From JBPOHE01 sp052035915 (GTDB lineage Bacteria; Pseudomonadota; Gammaproteobacteria; Chromatiales; Chromatiaceae), in NCBI GenBank assembly GCA_052035915.1, contig JBPOHE010000127.1:3757-67756 (forward strand): 64,000 nucleotides of DNA. Reading direction: 5' to 3'. Made by a program: the position numbers and the translations under genes. A model generated the notes under the pieces. It did not search any database and was not told the origin of the DNA. It saw nothing but the letters and a program-made list of their open reading frames with translations. Below, piece by piece: positions 50,668-59,624 of this stretch (position 1 is the first letter of the stretch; every line of letters starts with the position of its first letter).

Positions 50668-50765
50668 GCCCGCGGCGGCCAGGGGAGGAAGACCGCCTTC
50701 TCTGTGGTGCCCCCTGGGCTTGGATCCTATACTCGCCTCATCCGATCTGTGCTGCGATCCACCTC

Positions 50766-51347
50766 ATGACAGTACGACCCAAGCCCCATTACAGCTTCGA
50801 CGCCTATCTCGACACCGAGCGAGCCGAATCGGATCTCCGTCACGAATACCTCGACGGCGAGGTCTTCGCCATGACCGGCGCCACGGAGAGCCACAATATC
50901 ATTGTCATGAATATCTCCGGTGAGCTGCGTATACAAATGAAGGGTCGCCCATGCTTCGTCTACACCAATGACATGCGGGTGCGCATCGAAGGGGCCGATG
51001 CCGGGAAGTATCCGGACGTGACGGCCCTCTGTGGCGAACGACTCTTTTATGACCAACGCCGGGATGTGCTGCTCAATCCGTCGCTGATCGTCGAGGTCCT
51101 GTCCGAGTCTACCGAAGCCTATGACCGGGGCGAAAAGTTCGCCGTCTATCGGCGTCTGCCGAGCCTGCGGGAGTACCTGTTGATCTCCCAACGACGGATG
51201 CGGGCCGAACTCTTCGTGCGCCAAGGCGACGGCGGCTGGTTGCTGACCGAGTACAGCGACCCGATGGAGAGCGTCCCCCTGGCCTCCATCGACTGCCGAC
51301 TGTCGCTCGCGGAGGTCTACGATAAGGTGGAGTTTCAGTCCGATTGA
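50766..51347 (+). CDS. Uma2-family putative nuclease (DUF820)
   Basis: 193 residues from ATG 50766. The PD-(D/E)XK-type core has SHNIIVMNISGELRIQM, YTNDMRVRIEGADAGKYPDVTALC (metal Asp), NPSLIVEVLSESTEAYDRGEKFAVYRRLPSLREYLLISQ (Glu and Lys). Such proteins are common in cyanobacteria and purple bacteria in many copies; the biological role is unknown. A longer frame to 50478 overlaps ilvA and is rejected. No strong ribosome site is visible. Confidence 0.85.
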   Translation: MTVRPKPHYSFDAYLDTERAESDLRHEYLDGEVFAMTGATESHNIIVMNISGELRIQMKGRPCFVYTNDMRVRIEGADAGKYPDVTALCGERLFYDQRRDVLLNPSLIVEVLSESTEAYDRGEKFAVYRRLPSLREYLLISQRRMRAELFVRQGDGGWLLTEYSDPMESVPLASIDCRLSLAEVYDKVEFQSD

Positions 51348-51394
51348 TCTCCACCAGGGTTATAAGGTAATTAGGAACCCAATTCATACCATGT

Positions 51395-51545
51395 TCGGCT
51401 CCGGGCCTTGGCTGAAAATAGCCTATTTTTGTTCTTATTTAGAGAACAATACGGCATTTTAATGTGGCATAATTCTCTAAAGGAGAACAAAAAATCGACC
51501 CAAAGCGCCCAGGCCCGGAACGTCGACAGGCGAACGAGGCCGCCG
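51395..51545. repeat. Double-palindrome dispersed element, copy E
   Basis: GGCTCCGGGCCTTGGCTGAA, then GTTCTTATTTAGAGAAC (51431-51447) and ATTCTCTAAAGGAGAAC (51472-51488), centres 41 bases apart, then GCGCCCAGGCCCGGAACG. It separates the Uma2 gene from the VWA gene. Confidence 0.87.
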
Positions 51546-51641
51546 TGAAGGTGTTCCTAGGCGATGTTCGACTTTTCAGGCGCTCAGCCCCGCGCATTGG
51601 ATTATTTACTCCTTCCTATTCACTCAAAGAGGCTCACCAAG

Positions 51642-53063
51642 ATGAACCTTGAGACCATCGCCAGCCATTTCCTCGCCCTGATCCTCAATCTGACCTTATT
51701 CACCCTGACGCTACTCGCCCCCTCCCCCGCCTGGACCGCCGAGACCGGTGCCCGGGTGTTGTTCATCCTCGACGGCTCCGGAAGCATGCGGGCCAAGATC
51801 CAACAGCAGGAAAAGATCGATATCGCCAAGGAGGTAATGATCGGTCTGGTCCGGGAACTCCCGCCGGGGGTGCAGGCCGGGCTCGAGGTCTATGGACATC
51901 GACGTAAAGGGGATTGCGAAGACATCGAGCTCATGGTCCCCGTCGGCAAGGGAGACAAGGCTGATCTCATCAAGCGGATTCACTCCATCGAGCCGAAGGG
52001 ACACACGCCGATCACCAAATCCCTCCAGATGGCCGCGGAAACCATGGCGACCACCGAGGAAGAGACCACCCTCGTGTTGGTGAGCGACGGCCAGGAGACC
52101 TGCCAGGGTGACCCCTGCGCCCTGATGAAGTCCCTCAAGGACAAGGGGATCAAACTCAAGACCCATGTGATCGGCTTCGATGTCACCGACGAGGAAAAGC
52201 AGCAACTGGCCTGTATCGCCACGGCGGGAGGCGGGAAATACTTTACCGCCAAGAGCGCGGATCAGCTGAAGCTGGCCCTGGGCGAGGTCAAGCGGGAGGT
52301 GGTCGAGAAGATCGAACCACGGCAGAAGAAGGTGATCAAGCTCGGCGTCAGTGCCATCAAGATCCCCAACCTCAAGGAGCGAACGGTGGAGGTCTACAGT
52401 CAGGAATCCGGGCAGTGGGTGGGCAATATCCGGCACGATGAAAAGAAACAGCTCGAAGTGCCACCCGGCACCTACAAGCTCAAATTCAACAGTCATTTTC
52501 TCGCCGACATCAAGGTCCTCCCTGGAGAACCCGTGGAGGTGACCTTGGGGACGGTGAACATCCCCCATCTCAGTGGGCGCACGGTGGAGGTCTACTCTCA
52601 GGCGTCCGGGGAATGGGTGGGAAACATCAAGCCCATGAAAACCAATACCGCGGCGATTCCGGGTGTCGCTGTCTCGCTCCCGGGCGGCGGGAAGATCAAT
52701 GTAGCCGGTGGGGCCCTGGGGAGCCTGGGGGATCTCGGCACCGAGACCGAGAGCGCCGCACCTGGACTCGAGGTCCCGGCGGGTACCTATAAGTTGAAGT
52801 TTAACAGTTACTTCCAGGAGGGTATCGAAGTCGCCGCGGGCAGTCCGACACTGGTACCGATCGGCTCCATCAGTATGCCCAATCTCCGTGATCGTTCGGT
52901 GGAGGTCTATGAACAGACTTCCAACAACTGGGTCGGCAACCTCAGCCCCGATGCAGGCAACCACCTGGAGGTACCCGCCGGGACCTATAAGCTGAAGTTC
53001 AGCAATCACTTCCTGCCGGATATCCGGGTCGAGGCTGAGGAGGATCTGGTGCTCGAACAATGA
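51642..53063 (+). CDS. Secreted von Willebrand factor A protein with three tandem C-terminal repeats
   Basis: 473 residues from ATG 51642. Signal peptide of about 35 residues (ending PAWTAE). The VWA domain is at about 37-215 with a full MIDAS (FILDGSGSMRAK; HTPITKSL; VSDGQETCQGD). The C-terminal 235 residues contain three repeats, each built as a short strand, (R)TVEVYSQxSGxWVGN, a variable loop, then LEVPxGTYKLKFNSxF. They lie at bases about 52345-52550, 52551-52855 and 52856-53063. The second has a Gly/Ala-rich insertion. The repeats resemble PEGA or carboxypeptidase-regulatory sandwich domains by pattern. A metal-dependent adhesion or scaffold role in the periplasm or at the surface is likely; no partner is known. 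Confidence 0.85.
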   Translation: MNLETIASHFLALILNLTLFTLTLLAPSPAWTAETGARVLFILDGSGSMRAKIQQQEKIDIAKEVMIGLVRELPPGVQAGLEVYGHRRKGDCEDIELMVPVGKGDKADLIKRIHSIEPKGHTPITKSLQMAAETMATTEEETTLVLVSDGQETCQGDPCALMKSLKDKGIKLKTHVIGFDVTDEEKQQLACIATAGGGKYFTAKSADQLKLALGEVKREVVEKIEPRQKKVIKLGVSAIKIPNLKERTVEVYSQESGQWVGNIRHDEKKQLEVPPGTYKLKFNSHFLADIKVLPGEPVEVTLGTVNIPHLSGRTVEVYSQASGEWVGNIKPMKTNTAAIPGVAVSLPGGGKINVAGGALGSLGDLGTETESAAPGLEVPAGTYKLKFNSYFQEGIEVAAGSPTLVPIGSISMPNLRDRSVEVYEQTSNNWVGNLSPDAGNHLEVPAGTYKLKFSNHFLPDIRVEAEEDLVLEQ

Positions 53064-53120
53064 AGCCTCGTCGACTTCCCTTGATGTAAAGTCGGTCACA
53101 ATCCCGAGGAGGAATCCACC

Positions 53121-53612
53121 ATGACCAGTATCACCCCAGGCAGTCAGTTACCCGACCTCGAAGTGAGGCTGACGGGGAATCTTAATCTGCGCTTGTCCGA
53201 TCTTCGTGGTCGGCCCCTGATCCTCTTCTTTTATCCCCGGGCCAATACCCCCGGCTGTACCCAGGAAGGCCAGGATTTTCGTGAGGCCCATGACTCCTTT
53301 GTCGAGCGGGGCGCCAGGGTGCTCGGCGCCTCCCGGGACTCGCTCAAGGCGCAGGAGAATTTCAAAAGCAAATACGCCTTTCCCTTCGATCTGATCGCCG
53401 ACACCGATGAAACCCTCTGCACCCTGTTCGACGTCATCAAACCCAAGAACATGTACGGCAAACAGGTGCGGGGTATCGAACGCAGCACCTTCCTCTTCGA
53501 TGCCGAGGGAGGGCTGCGGCGGGAATGGCGCAAGGTCAAGATCCCCGGTCATGTGGCTGAGGTACTGGCCGCCCTGGACGACCTCTCCCGAGGGGAGAAG
53601 ATCGAGCACTGA
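53121..53612 (+). CDS. bcp: Peroxiredoxin, BCP/PrxQ type
   Basis: 163 residues. Thioredoxin-fold peroxiredoxin with PLILFFYPRANTPGCTQEGQDFREA, the active-site TPGCT with the peroxidatic Cys and Arg/Thr partners. A resolving Cys five residues on, present in many BCPs, is absent (QEGQDF instead of a second C), so this is probably a 1-Cys or atypical form. Later motifs: LGASRDSLKAQENFKSKYAFPFDLIADTDETLC and GIERSTFLFDAEG. It reduces peroxides in the cytoplasm. GAGGAGG precedes the ATG by eight bases. A Cys in DETLCTLF might substitute as resolving residue. Confidence 0.93.
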   Translation: MTSITPGSQLPDLEVRLTGNLNLRLSDLRGRPLILFFYPRANTPGCTQEGQDFREAHDSFVERGARVLGASRDSLKAQENFKSKYAFPFDLIADTDETLCTLFDVIKPKNMYGKQVRGIERSTFLFDAEGGLRREWRKVKIPGHVAEVLAALDDLSRGEKIEH

Positions 53613-53683
53613 GGCCGGATCCGACCGCTTTTCCGCCCCCTTTCCTTTTTACTCCAGCCTTCAGCGTTTCGCTGTTCGTCGCC

Positions 53684-55096
53684 ATGTCCCAAACCGCCAT
53701 CTCGTCACGCAAGTTGTTCGTGCTCGATACCAATGTCCTGGTACACGACCCGAGCGCTCTCTTCCGTTTTCAAGAACACGACGTCTTCCTGCCCATGATG
53801 GTGTTGGAAGAGTTGGACGCCGGGAAGAAAGGGGTCTCGGAAGTGGCGCGCAACGTCCGCCAGACCAGTCGCTTCCTCGACGAACTCATGAATCACGCCG
53901 ACAAGGCGGCTATCGACCAGGGAATACCCCTGATACCGCCTGGATCGGGCCAAAGCCCCGAAGCGATTCCCGGCAGACTCTTTTTCGAGACCCGCCCAAC
54001 AGCGAATCTGCTCCCCGAATCCCTCCCGGGCCACAGCGCCGACAACCGCATCCTCGCCGCCGTCCTCGCCCTGCAACAGGCCCAGCCGGATCGGCGGCTG
54101 ATCCTGGTTTCCAAGGACATCAATCTCCGCATCAAGGCCACCGTGCTCGGCATTCGGGCCGAAGACTACACCAATGACCATGTCCTGGATGACGTCAATC
54201 TGCTCTACAGCGGCCTGCTCGAACTCTCCCCGGACGGCTGGAAACGCCATCGCCCGGGACTCGAATCCTGGCAGGAGAACGGTCGCAGCTTCTATCGGCT
54301 ACGCGGTCCGGACATCCTGGACTGGTACCCCAATCAATGCCTGGCGCTCCCTGGCGAGGATGGTTTCGAGGCCCTGGTGCGCCGACTGGAGCCAGGCGCG
54401 GCGGTCATCGAGCGGGTGCAGGATTACCGCTCCTCCCGGCACCAGGTATGGGGCATCCACGCCCGCAACCGGGAGCAGAACTTCGCCCTCAATCTGCTGC
54501 TCGATCCGGAGTTGGACTTCGTCTCCCTGCTCGGTACCGCCGGCACCGGCAAGACCCTCCTGGCCCTGGCGGCCGGTCTGGTCCAGACCCTGGATCGCAG
54601 CCTCTACCGGGAGATCCTCATGACCAGGGTCACGGTGCCGGTCGGCGAAGACATAGGATTCCTGCCGGGGACGGAAGAAGAAAAGATGACCCCCTGGATG
54701 GGGGCGCTGATGGACAATCTCGAAGTGCTCAGTCAGACCGAAGGCGGTGGTAGCTGGGGACGGGCCGCCTCCACCGATCTCTTGCGCAGTCGCATCCGCA
54801 TCCATTCCCTGAGCTTCATGCGCGGACGCACCTTCCTCAATCGGTACATCATCCTCGACGAGGCGCAGAACCTCACCGCCAAGCAGATGAAGACCCTGGT
54901 GACCCGGGCCGGGCCGGGGAGCAAGGTGGTCTGCCTGGGCAACATCGGCCAGATCGACACCCCCTATCTCACCGAGACCAGTTCCGGCTTGACCTACGCC
55001 GTGGATCGCTTCAAGTCCTGGCCCCACAGCGGCCACATCCAGCTCATGCGGGGCGAACGGTCCAGATTGGCGGATTTCGCCTCGCAGAATCTCTAG
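53684..55096 (+). CDS. PIN-PhoH fusion ATPase (PhoH2-like)
   Basis: 470 residues. The N-terminal PIN domain (about 8-150) has FVLDTNVLVHDPSALFRF, VVLEELD-type MMVLEELDAGKKG and SADNRILAAVLALQ, giving the acidic residues of an RNase. The PhoH ATPase domain (about 255-470) has VSLLGTAGTGKTLLALAAGL (Walker A), FLNRYIILDEAQNLTAKQMKTLVTRAGPGSKVVCLGNIGQIDTPYL (Walker B and sensor) and SGLTYAVDRFK. Such proteins unwind and cleave RNA. Stand-alone gene 72 bases downstream of the peroxiredoxin. Confidence 0.92.
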   Translation: MSQTAISSRKLFVLDTNVLVHDPSALFRFQEHDVFLPMMVLEELDAGKKGVSEVARNVRQTSRFLDELMNHADKAAIDQGIPLIPPGSGQSPEAIPGRLFFETRPTANLLPESLPGHSADNRILAAVLALQQAQPDRRLILVSKDINLRIKATVLGIRAEDYTNDHVLDDVNLLYSGLLELSPDGWKRHRPGLESWQENGRSFYRLRGPDILDWYPNQCLALPGEDGFEALVRRLEPGAAVIERVQDYRSSRHQVWGIHARNREQNFALNLLLDPELDFVSLLGTAGTGKTLLALAAGLVQTLDRSLYREILMTRVTVPVGEDIGFLPGTEEEKMTPWMGALMDNLEVLSQTEGGGSWGRAASTDLLRSRIRIHSLSFMRGRTFLNRYIILDEAQNLTAKQMKTLVTRAGPGSKVVCLGNIGQIDTPYLTETSSGLTYAVDRFKSWPHSGHIQLMRGERSRLADFASQNL

Positions 55097-55482
55097 TACA
55101 GCCACGCTTTAATAGAGGGACAAGCACAATAGAGAGTAGGTATGTGTGTGGTACTGAATGAGCTACGTATAAGAAATCGAGTGGATATATGTTCAGCCCC
55201 GAATGATCATTTATCGATCCGAAGTTATCCATTATTTTTAGCCAGAAGATTGATATCCAGTTTACTAGATAAGATTGAGCGAGGATCATCACATCCCACA
55301 ATGGGCTTTGAGTCACCAAAGGCTATTCAAGCGCTTCAGGCGTGGTATAAAAAGCGGCCAGATTTATATAACTGCCAGGTTAATAATCACGCGGGTTATT
55401 GTATATAGAGATTTACTCTTCCAAGTGGGTTGGCTGTAGGCATGCGATTTCTGGGTAATTTGGCAGACCGGCGACCAGGTGA
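55097..55482. other. AT-rich intergenic stretch before the tRNA cluster
   Basis: About 385 bases with clearly lower GC than either side, mainly 55130-55420. An 88-codon open frame (55142-55408, MCVVLNELRIRNRVD and on) has no ribosome site or recognised family and is probably not a gene. It may be a remnant of foreign DNA. Confidence 0.5.
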
Positions 55483-55511
55483 TTGACGCTTGCAAGGTCG
55501 CGGCGTATGAT
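55483..55511 (+). promoter_or_regulatory. Promoter of the tRNA operon
   Basis: -35 TTGACG (55483-55488), 17-base spacer, -10 TATGAT (55506-55511), then a GC-rich discriminator (TCGCGGCC), the usual sign of stringent control of stable RNA genes. The first tRNA starts 38 bases after the -10. Confidence 0.8.
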
Positions 55512-55548
55512 TCGCGGCCTTGGCCTGAGGCTGGAATAGCTCAGGGAG

Positions 55549-55625
55549 CGGGGTATAGCGCAGCCTGGTAGCGCACCTGCTTTGGGAGCAGGTAGTCGGG
55601 GGTTCAAATCCCTCTACCCCGACCA
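55549..55625 (+). tRNA. tRNA-Pro (anticodon TGG)
   Basis: 77 bases with encoded CCA. Acceptor arms CGGGGTA and TACCCCG; anticodon loop TTTGGGA gives TGG; T arm GGGGGTTCAAATCCCTC. First of four tRNAs in one transcript. Confidence 0.95.
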
Positions 55626-55658
55626 ATGTTGCCGTTGCTAGGCGATTTCGTAGGATCT

Positions 55659-55735
55659 GCGCCCGTAGCTCATACGGATAGAGCATCGGCCTTCTAAGCC
55701 GAGGGTAGCAGGTTCGAATCCTGCCGGGCGCGCCA
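55659..55735 (+). tRNA. tRNA-Arg (anticodon TCT)
   Basis: 77 bases with encoded CCA. Acceptor arms GCGCCCG and CGGGCGC; anticodon stem CGGCC/GGCCG-like around loop CTTCTAA, anticodon TCT; T arm CAGGTTCGAATCCTG. Reads rare AGA codons. Confidence 0.95.
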
Positions 55736-55749
55736 CACAAAGATCACTG

Positions 55750-55825
55750 GTGGATGTAGCTCAGTTGGTAGAGCGCAGGATTGTGGCTCCTGTGGTCGTG
55801 GGTTCGATTCCCATCGTCCACCCCA
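55750..55825 (+). tRNA. tRNA-His (anticodon GTG)
   Basis: 76 bases with encoded CCA. Acceptor GTGGATG pairs with CGTCCAC; a G at 55749 provides the extra 5' G(-1) required for histidine identity, opposite C73. Anticodon loop ATTGTGGC contains GTG. Confidence 0.95.
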
Positions 55826-55844
55826 TGTTGAAGATGGTTTCAGC

Positions 55845-55920
55845 GGGCCGTTAGCTCAGCTGGTAGAGCAGTGGACTCTTAATCCATTGGTCGAAGGTTC
55901 GAATCCTTCACGGCCCACCA
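55845..55920 (+). tRNA. tRNA-Lys (anticodon CTT)
   Basis: 76 bases with encoded CCA. Acceptor GGGCCGT pairs with ACGGCCC; anticodon loop ACTCTTAA gives CTT; T arm AAGGTTCGAATCCTT. Its 3' end abuts a decayed integrase gene, so it probably served as the attachment site of an integrated element. Confidence 0.95.
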
Positions 55921-56400
55921 AATCAAATACTTACCTAACCTTCTCACCTCCTCCCGCAACGTGAAACCCGAGCGTGAAACCTCGTTCCTGCTTTCCTGCG
56001 CCAGCACATCGCCGGCGGCCTCTGGTTTCCATCGAGGAATGGTGGGCATCGACCCGATCGGTGATCCGAATATCCGCATGACGTAATAAGGCGCTGATGG
56101 CATGGATCGGAACTCCTGACTGAGCCAGCCAGCTACCGCAAGTACGCCGCAGATCCTATGGGTGAACATCCCCTAGACCAGCCAAGGCCTCAGCGCGATT
56201 GAATCCGGCCTTGGCGGTCAAGATCCGCTCAGCGTTGCGATGACAGAACACCCAAGGACTAGCGGGGCGGTATTGCTCTCTAGACCCAGCGCCAGCCATG
56301 GGATTGAATGGCACGCTACCAATCTCGCCGTTTTCTGATCGATCCCCTCTAGGCAGATCAGACCTCCCTGGAGATTCACCCTTCCCCACCCTGTCCCGAA
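55921..56400 (-). pseudogene. Decayed tyrosine-recombinase (integrase) gene at tRNA-Lys
   Basis: Three minus-strand frames together give the C-terminal half of a phage/island integrase. They read GWGRVNLQGGLICLEGIDQKT (about 56320-56385); SVPFNPMAGAGS and PWVFCHRNAERILTAKAGF (about 56175-56320); a stop at 56156-56158; then DLRRTCGSWLAQSGVPIHAI and SALLRHADIRITDRV, carrying the R-x-x-R/H-box of the family. After another shift they give RWKPEAAGDVLAQESR. At least two frameshifts and one stop, plus replacement of the catalytic Tyr region (RVDAHHSS instead of RVYAHL), make it inactive. It points toward tRNA-Lys and ends next to it, the usual geometry for an island integrase. Confidence 0.85.
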
Positions 56401-56419
56401 GGCCAGGTCGGTTCCCGAG

Positions 56420-56540
56420 ATGGAGCGAATCCTTGACCAAGCCGTCCTCTCGGCAAGGCTCAAGGCCAGAAAATCCCGCATATCCTGCTTCCCCAATGGA
56501 GAAAGGGCTCCATGGGCACTCTCCCACCAAGAGCGGCGGG
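56420..56540. repeat. Dispersed repeat, CCAGAAAATCCC type, copy 1
   Basis: CTCAAGGCCAGAAAATCCC, then CTTCCCCAATGGAGAAAG and CACTCTCCCACCAAGAG up to GGTGGTGA. The same succession occurs at 62390-62513. It lies between the integrase remnant and the ATPase gene. No gene is seen in 56540-56975. Confidence 0.65.
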
Positions 56541-56975
56541 TGGTGATCCGCCGGAAGGCATTGATCGCTGTTTTCGGCTCTGCTATGTTCAAGCCGAGTT
56601 AGATCAGGCGGCCCGATCGGGTTTTGATCGGGTGCGGCTGGGCCTTCCAGGGCAGCGGGCTGTGTTCCCCGCGGGACTACCAATCCTGCACTGGGGGGCT
56701 GATGTCATATCCGTTCGTCCTTTCCTATCGATTTCTTTCCTCTGTCCTTCCTCCCGACTCCTTCCCAAGAAGCCGTGTCGCGTCCTCGGCTTACCTGATC
56801 CTGTTCGGTCTAGAAATGGCCTGGCCCGTCCGCCATCGCTGGTCTTCGCCTGACCATCGGACAAGCCTTTTCCATCCTCAGAGCCTGCTGTCTTCGAGCG
56901 ATTCGTCCTCCCCCCAAAAGCCATCCGGCCCGGACCTTGGGCCTTATTCTTCAACGCCAATTGCGGAGCCTCCAG

Positions 56976-59546
56976 ATGACTGAGTCCAATCACAAGGGGT
57001 TCGGCGGCCTCACCGCCGAGTCGGCGCGGGAACACCTGGAACGGGATGGTCCCAATGAGTTACCCAGCGCCAAGCCGCGCACTCTCTGGGCCATCGCCTG
57101 GGAGGTGGTGCAGGAGCCCATGTTCCTGCTCCTGGTGGGATGCGGATTGTTGTATCTCTTGGTGGGGGAGCCGAAAGAGGCGGCGGTGCTGCTCGGCTTC
57201 GTGCTGGTGGTGATGGGGATCACCCTCTACCAGGAGCGCAAGACCGAGCGGGCGCTGGAGGCGCTACGGGATCTCTCCAGTCCCCGCGCCCTGGTAATCC
57301 GGGACGGCGAGCGTCTCCGCATCCCTGGACGGGAGGTGGTTCGGGGTGATTGGGTGGTGCTCAGCGAGGGGGACCGAGTGCCTGCCGACGCCGTCCTGGT
57401 AGACGCCAACCATCTGGTGGTGGACGAATCCCTGCTCACCGGCGAATCGGTGCCGGTACGCAAGGCGGTGGGGAGCGGTTCGGGAGAGATGGCCCGTCCC
57501 GGTGGGGACGACACCCCCTACGTCTATTCCGGCACCCTGGTGGTGAGCGGTCAGGGCATCGCCCAGGTGGAAGCGATCGGGATTCACACCGAGATCGGCA
57601 AGATCGGCAAGGCGCTGCAAACCATCGAATCCGGCCATAGCCCCATGCAAGTGGAGACCGAACGCCTGGTGCGACGCATCGCCATCGGCGCGGCCCTGCT
57701 ATGCACGGGAGTGGTATTGATCCATGGGGTCAGCCGCGGTCCCTGGGTGGAGAGCCTGCTGGCCGGCATCGCCCTGGCCATGGCCCTGTTGCCGGAGGAA
57801 TTTCCGGTGGTTCTGACCATCTTCCTCGCCATGGGGGCCTGGCGAATCTCCAGGAGTAATGTGCTGACCCGGCGCATGAGCGCGGTGGAGACCCTGGGCT
57901 CGGCCACGGTGCTGTGCGTGGACAAAACCGGTACCCTCACGGAAAACCGGATGCGGGTCCGCGCCCTGGCGACGGCGGCCGGCGAGGTGTGGAAGGTGGG
58001 CACGGCCCCCTTGCCGGAGGCGGCTCACCGGCTGGTGGAGTTCGCCATTCTGGCCACCCGCAGCGATCCCTTCGACCCCATGGAACGGGCCATCCAGAGT
58101 TTGGGCCTGAACGATCTGGTGGATGCCGAGCATCTGCACCGAGACTGGCGGATGGTGCGGGAATATCCCTTGGCGCCCGGACTCCTATCCATGACCCAGG
58201 TCTGGGAGGATCGCCGGAACGGTCAAAGGATCATCGCCGCCAAGGGGGCGCCGGAGGCCATCGTCGAACTCTGTCATCTGGAAGGGGACGCCAGGGAGCG
58301 GCTGATGGCGCGGGTGGGGGAGCTGTCGGACCAGGGCCTGCGGATATTGGGGGTGGCGGCGGCCGAACTGACCCATGGTGCGCAACGCCCGGACCCCTCG
58401 GCCCCCTTGCCCGATCACCAACACGATTTTGCCTTTACCCTCCTGGGGCTGGTTGGGCTGGTGGACCCGGTGCGCAAAGGGGTGCCCGAGGCGGTGGCCG
58501 CCTGCCGCCAAGCCGGGATTCGCCTCCTGATGATCACCGGCGACTATGCCGGCACCGCCCGCAGCATCGCCCGGGAGATCGGGCTGCCCCACCCGGAGCG
58601 CTGCCTGACCGGCCCGGAATTGGACACATTGACCGACGAGGCGCTGGCCGAGCGATTATTGGAGGTGGGCCTCATCGCCCGCGCCGTGCCCGAGCAGAAA
58701 CTGCGTATCGTGCGCGCCCTCAAGGCCAGGGGTGAAGTGGTGGCCATGACCGGGGACGGGGTCAACGATGCCCCGGCGTTGCGCGCCGCCGACATCGGCG
58801 TGGCCATGGGCGGCCGGGGTACGGATGTGGCCCGGGAGGCCGGAGACCTGGTGGTGGTGGACGATGACTTCGGTTCCATCGTCCAGGCGGTGCGCCTGGG
58901 ACGACGCATCTTCGACAATCTCAAACGGGCCATGGGCTATATCGTCGCCGTCCACCTGCCCATCGCCGGCATGTCGATCCTCCCGGTGCTGCTGGGCTGG
59001 CCGCTGTTGTTGCTGCCCGCCCACATCGCCTTTCTGGAACTCATCATCGATCCGGCCTGCTCGGTAGCCTTCGAGGCGGAAGCGGAAGATCCCAACACCA
59101 TGCACCGCCCGCCCCGGGACCGCACCGAGCCTCTGTTCGGCGCCCAGGGCCTGCGGCTCAGCCTGCTGCAGGGCCTGGTGGTCTGGTTGGCGGTGGTGGC
59201 GGTCTATCTGATCGGACAATCCGCTGGAGAGGAAGAGCGGGCGGTACGTACCCTGGCCTTCATCACCCTGGTGATGGGCAATCTCGCCCTGATCATAGAC
59301 AACCGCTCAGGTTTCCGTGGCCTTCTCAACACACTGCGCGACCCGAATCCGGCCCTCTGGGTCGTGGTGCTGGGCGCCTTGGTGTTCTTGACCATCGTGG
59401 TGGCAGTACCCTGGCTGCGAAATCTCTTCTACTTCGATCTCCCCGGTGGTGACGCCCTGGTCGTCTCGGTACTCATCGGTCTGGCGCTGCCCGTTGCCAT
59501 CGGTCATCTGACCCGCCGCATTCGCCAGTATTGGGCTGACCAATAA
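56976..59546 (+). CDS. Cation-transporting P-type ATPase (P2-like)
   Basis: 856 residues from ATG 56976 (GGAG seven bases upstream). N-terminal cation-ATPase domain (GLTAESAREHLERDGPNEL), actuator LLTGESVPV, M4 motif LLPEEFPVVL, phosphorylation site LCVDKTGTLTENRM, KGAPEAIVELC (nucleotide site) and MTGDGVNDAPALRAADIGVAMGGRGTDVAREAGDLVV (hinge). About ten membrane helices. There is no heavy-metal CPx motif or N-terminal metal domain, so it resembles Ca/Mg/Na/K-type pumps. M4 has PEEFP where SERCA has PEGLP, so the ion cannot be assigned. It is followed by a cation-diffusion facilitator gene. Confidence 0.9.
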   Translation: MTESNHKGFGGLTAESAREHLERDGPNELPSAKPRTLWAIAWEVVQEPMFLLLVGCGLLYLLVGEPKEAAVLLGFVLVVMGITLYQERKTERALEALRDLSSPRALVIRDGERLRIPGREVVRGDWVVLSEGDRVPADAVLVDANHLVVDESLLTGESVPVRKAVGSGSGEMARPGGDDTPYVYSGTLVVSGQGIAQVEAIGIHTEIGKIGKALQTIESGHSPMQVETERLVRRIAIGAALLCTGVVLIHGVSRGPWVESLLAGIALAMALLPEEFPVVLTIFLAMGAWRISRSNVLTRRMSAVETLGSATVLCVDKTGTLTENRMRVRALATAAGEVWKVGTAPLPEAAHRLVEFAILATRSDPFDPMERAIQSLGLNDLVDAEHLHRDWRMVREYPLAPGLLSMTQVWEDRRNGQRIIAAKGAPEAIVELCHLEGDARERLMARVGELSDQGLRILGVAAAELTHGAQRPDPSAPLPDHQHDFAFTLLGLVGLVDPVRKGVPEAVAACRQAGIRLLMITGDYAGTARSIAREIGLPHPERCLTGPELDTLTDEALAERLLEVGLIARAVPEQKLRIVRALKARGEVVAMTGDGVNDAPALRAADIGVAMGGRGTDVAREAGDLVVVDDDFGSIVQAVRLGRRIFDNLKRAMGYIVAVHLPIAGMSILPVLLGWPLLLLPAHIAFLELIIDPACSVAFEAEAEDPNTMHRPPRDRTEPLFGAQGLRLSLLQGLVVWLAVVAVYLIGQSAGEEERAVRTLAFITLVMGNLALIIDNRSGFRGLLNTLRDPNPALWVVVLGALVFLTIVVAVPWLRNLFYFDLPGGDALVVSVLIGLALPVAIGHLTRRIRQYWADQ

Positions 59547-59624
59547 GTGCGACCAATCCTCGCCGGATGACCCAACCATCAAACCTCTATCATTTCTCAG
59601 TCACGCAACACACCGGAGCACCCA

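Noticed and set aside
51711..53099. 462-codon minus-strand frame opposite the VWA gene
   Set aside because: Antisense of a real gene with MIDAS motif and repeats; no independent coding evidence.
55142..55408. 88-codon open frame in the AT-rich stretch
   Set aside because: No ribosome site or recognisable family, and atypical composition; kept only as an AT-rich region.
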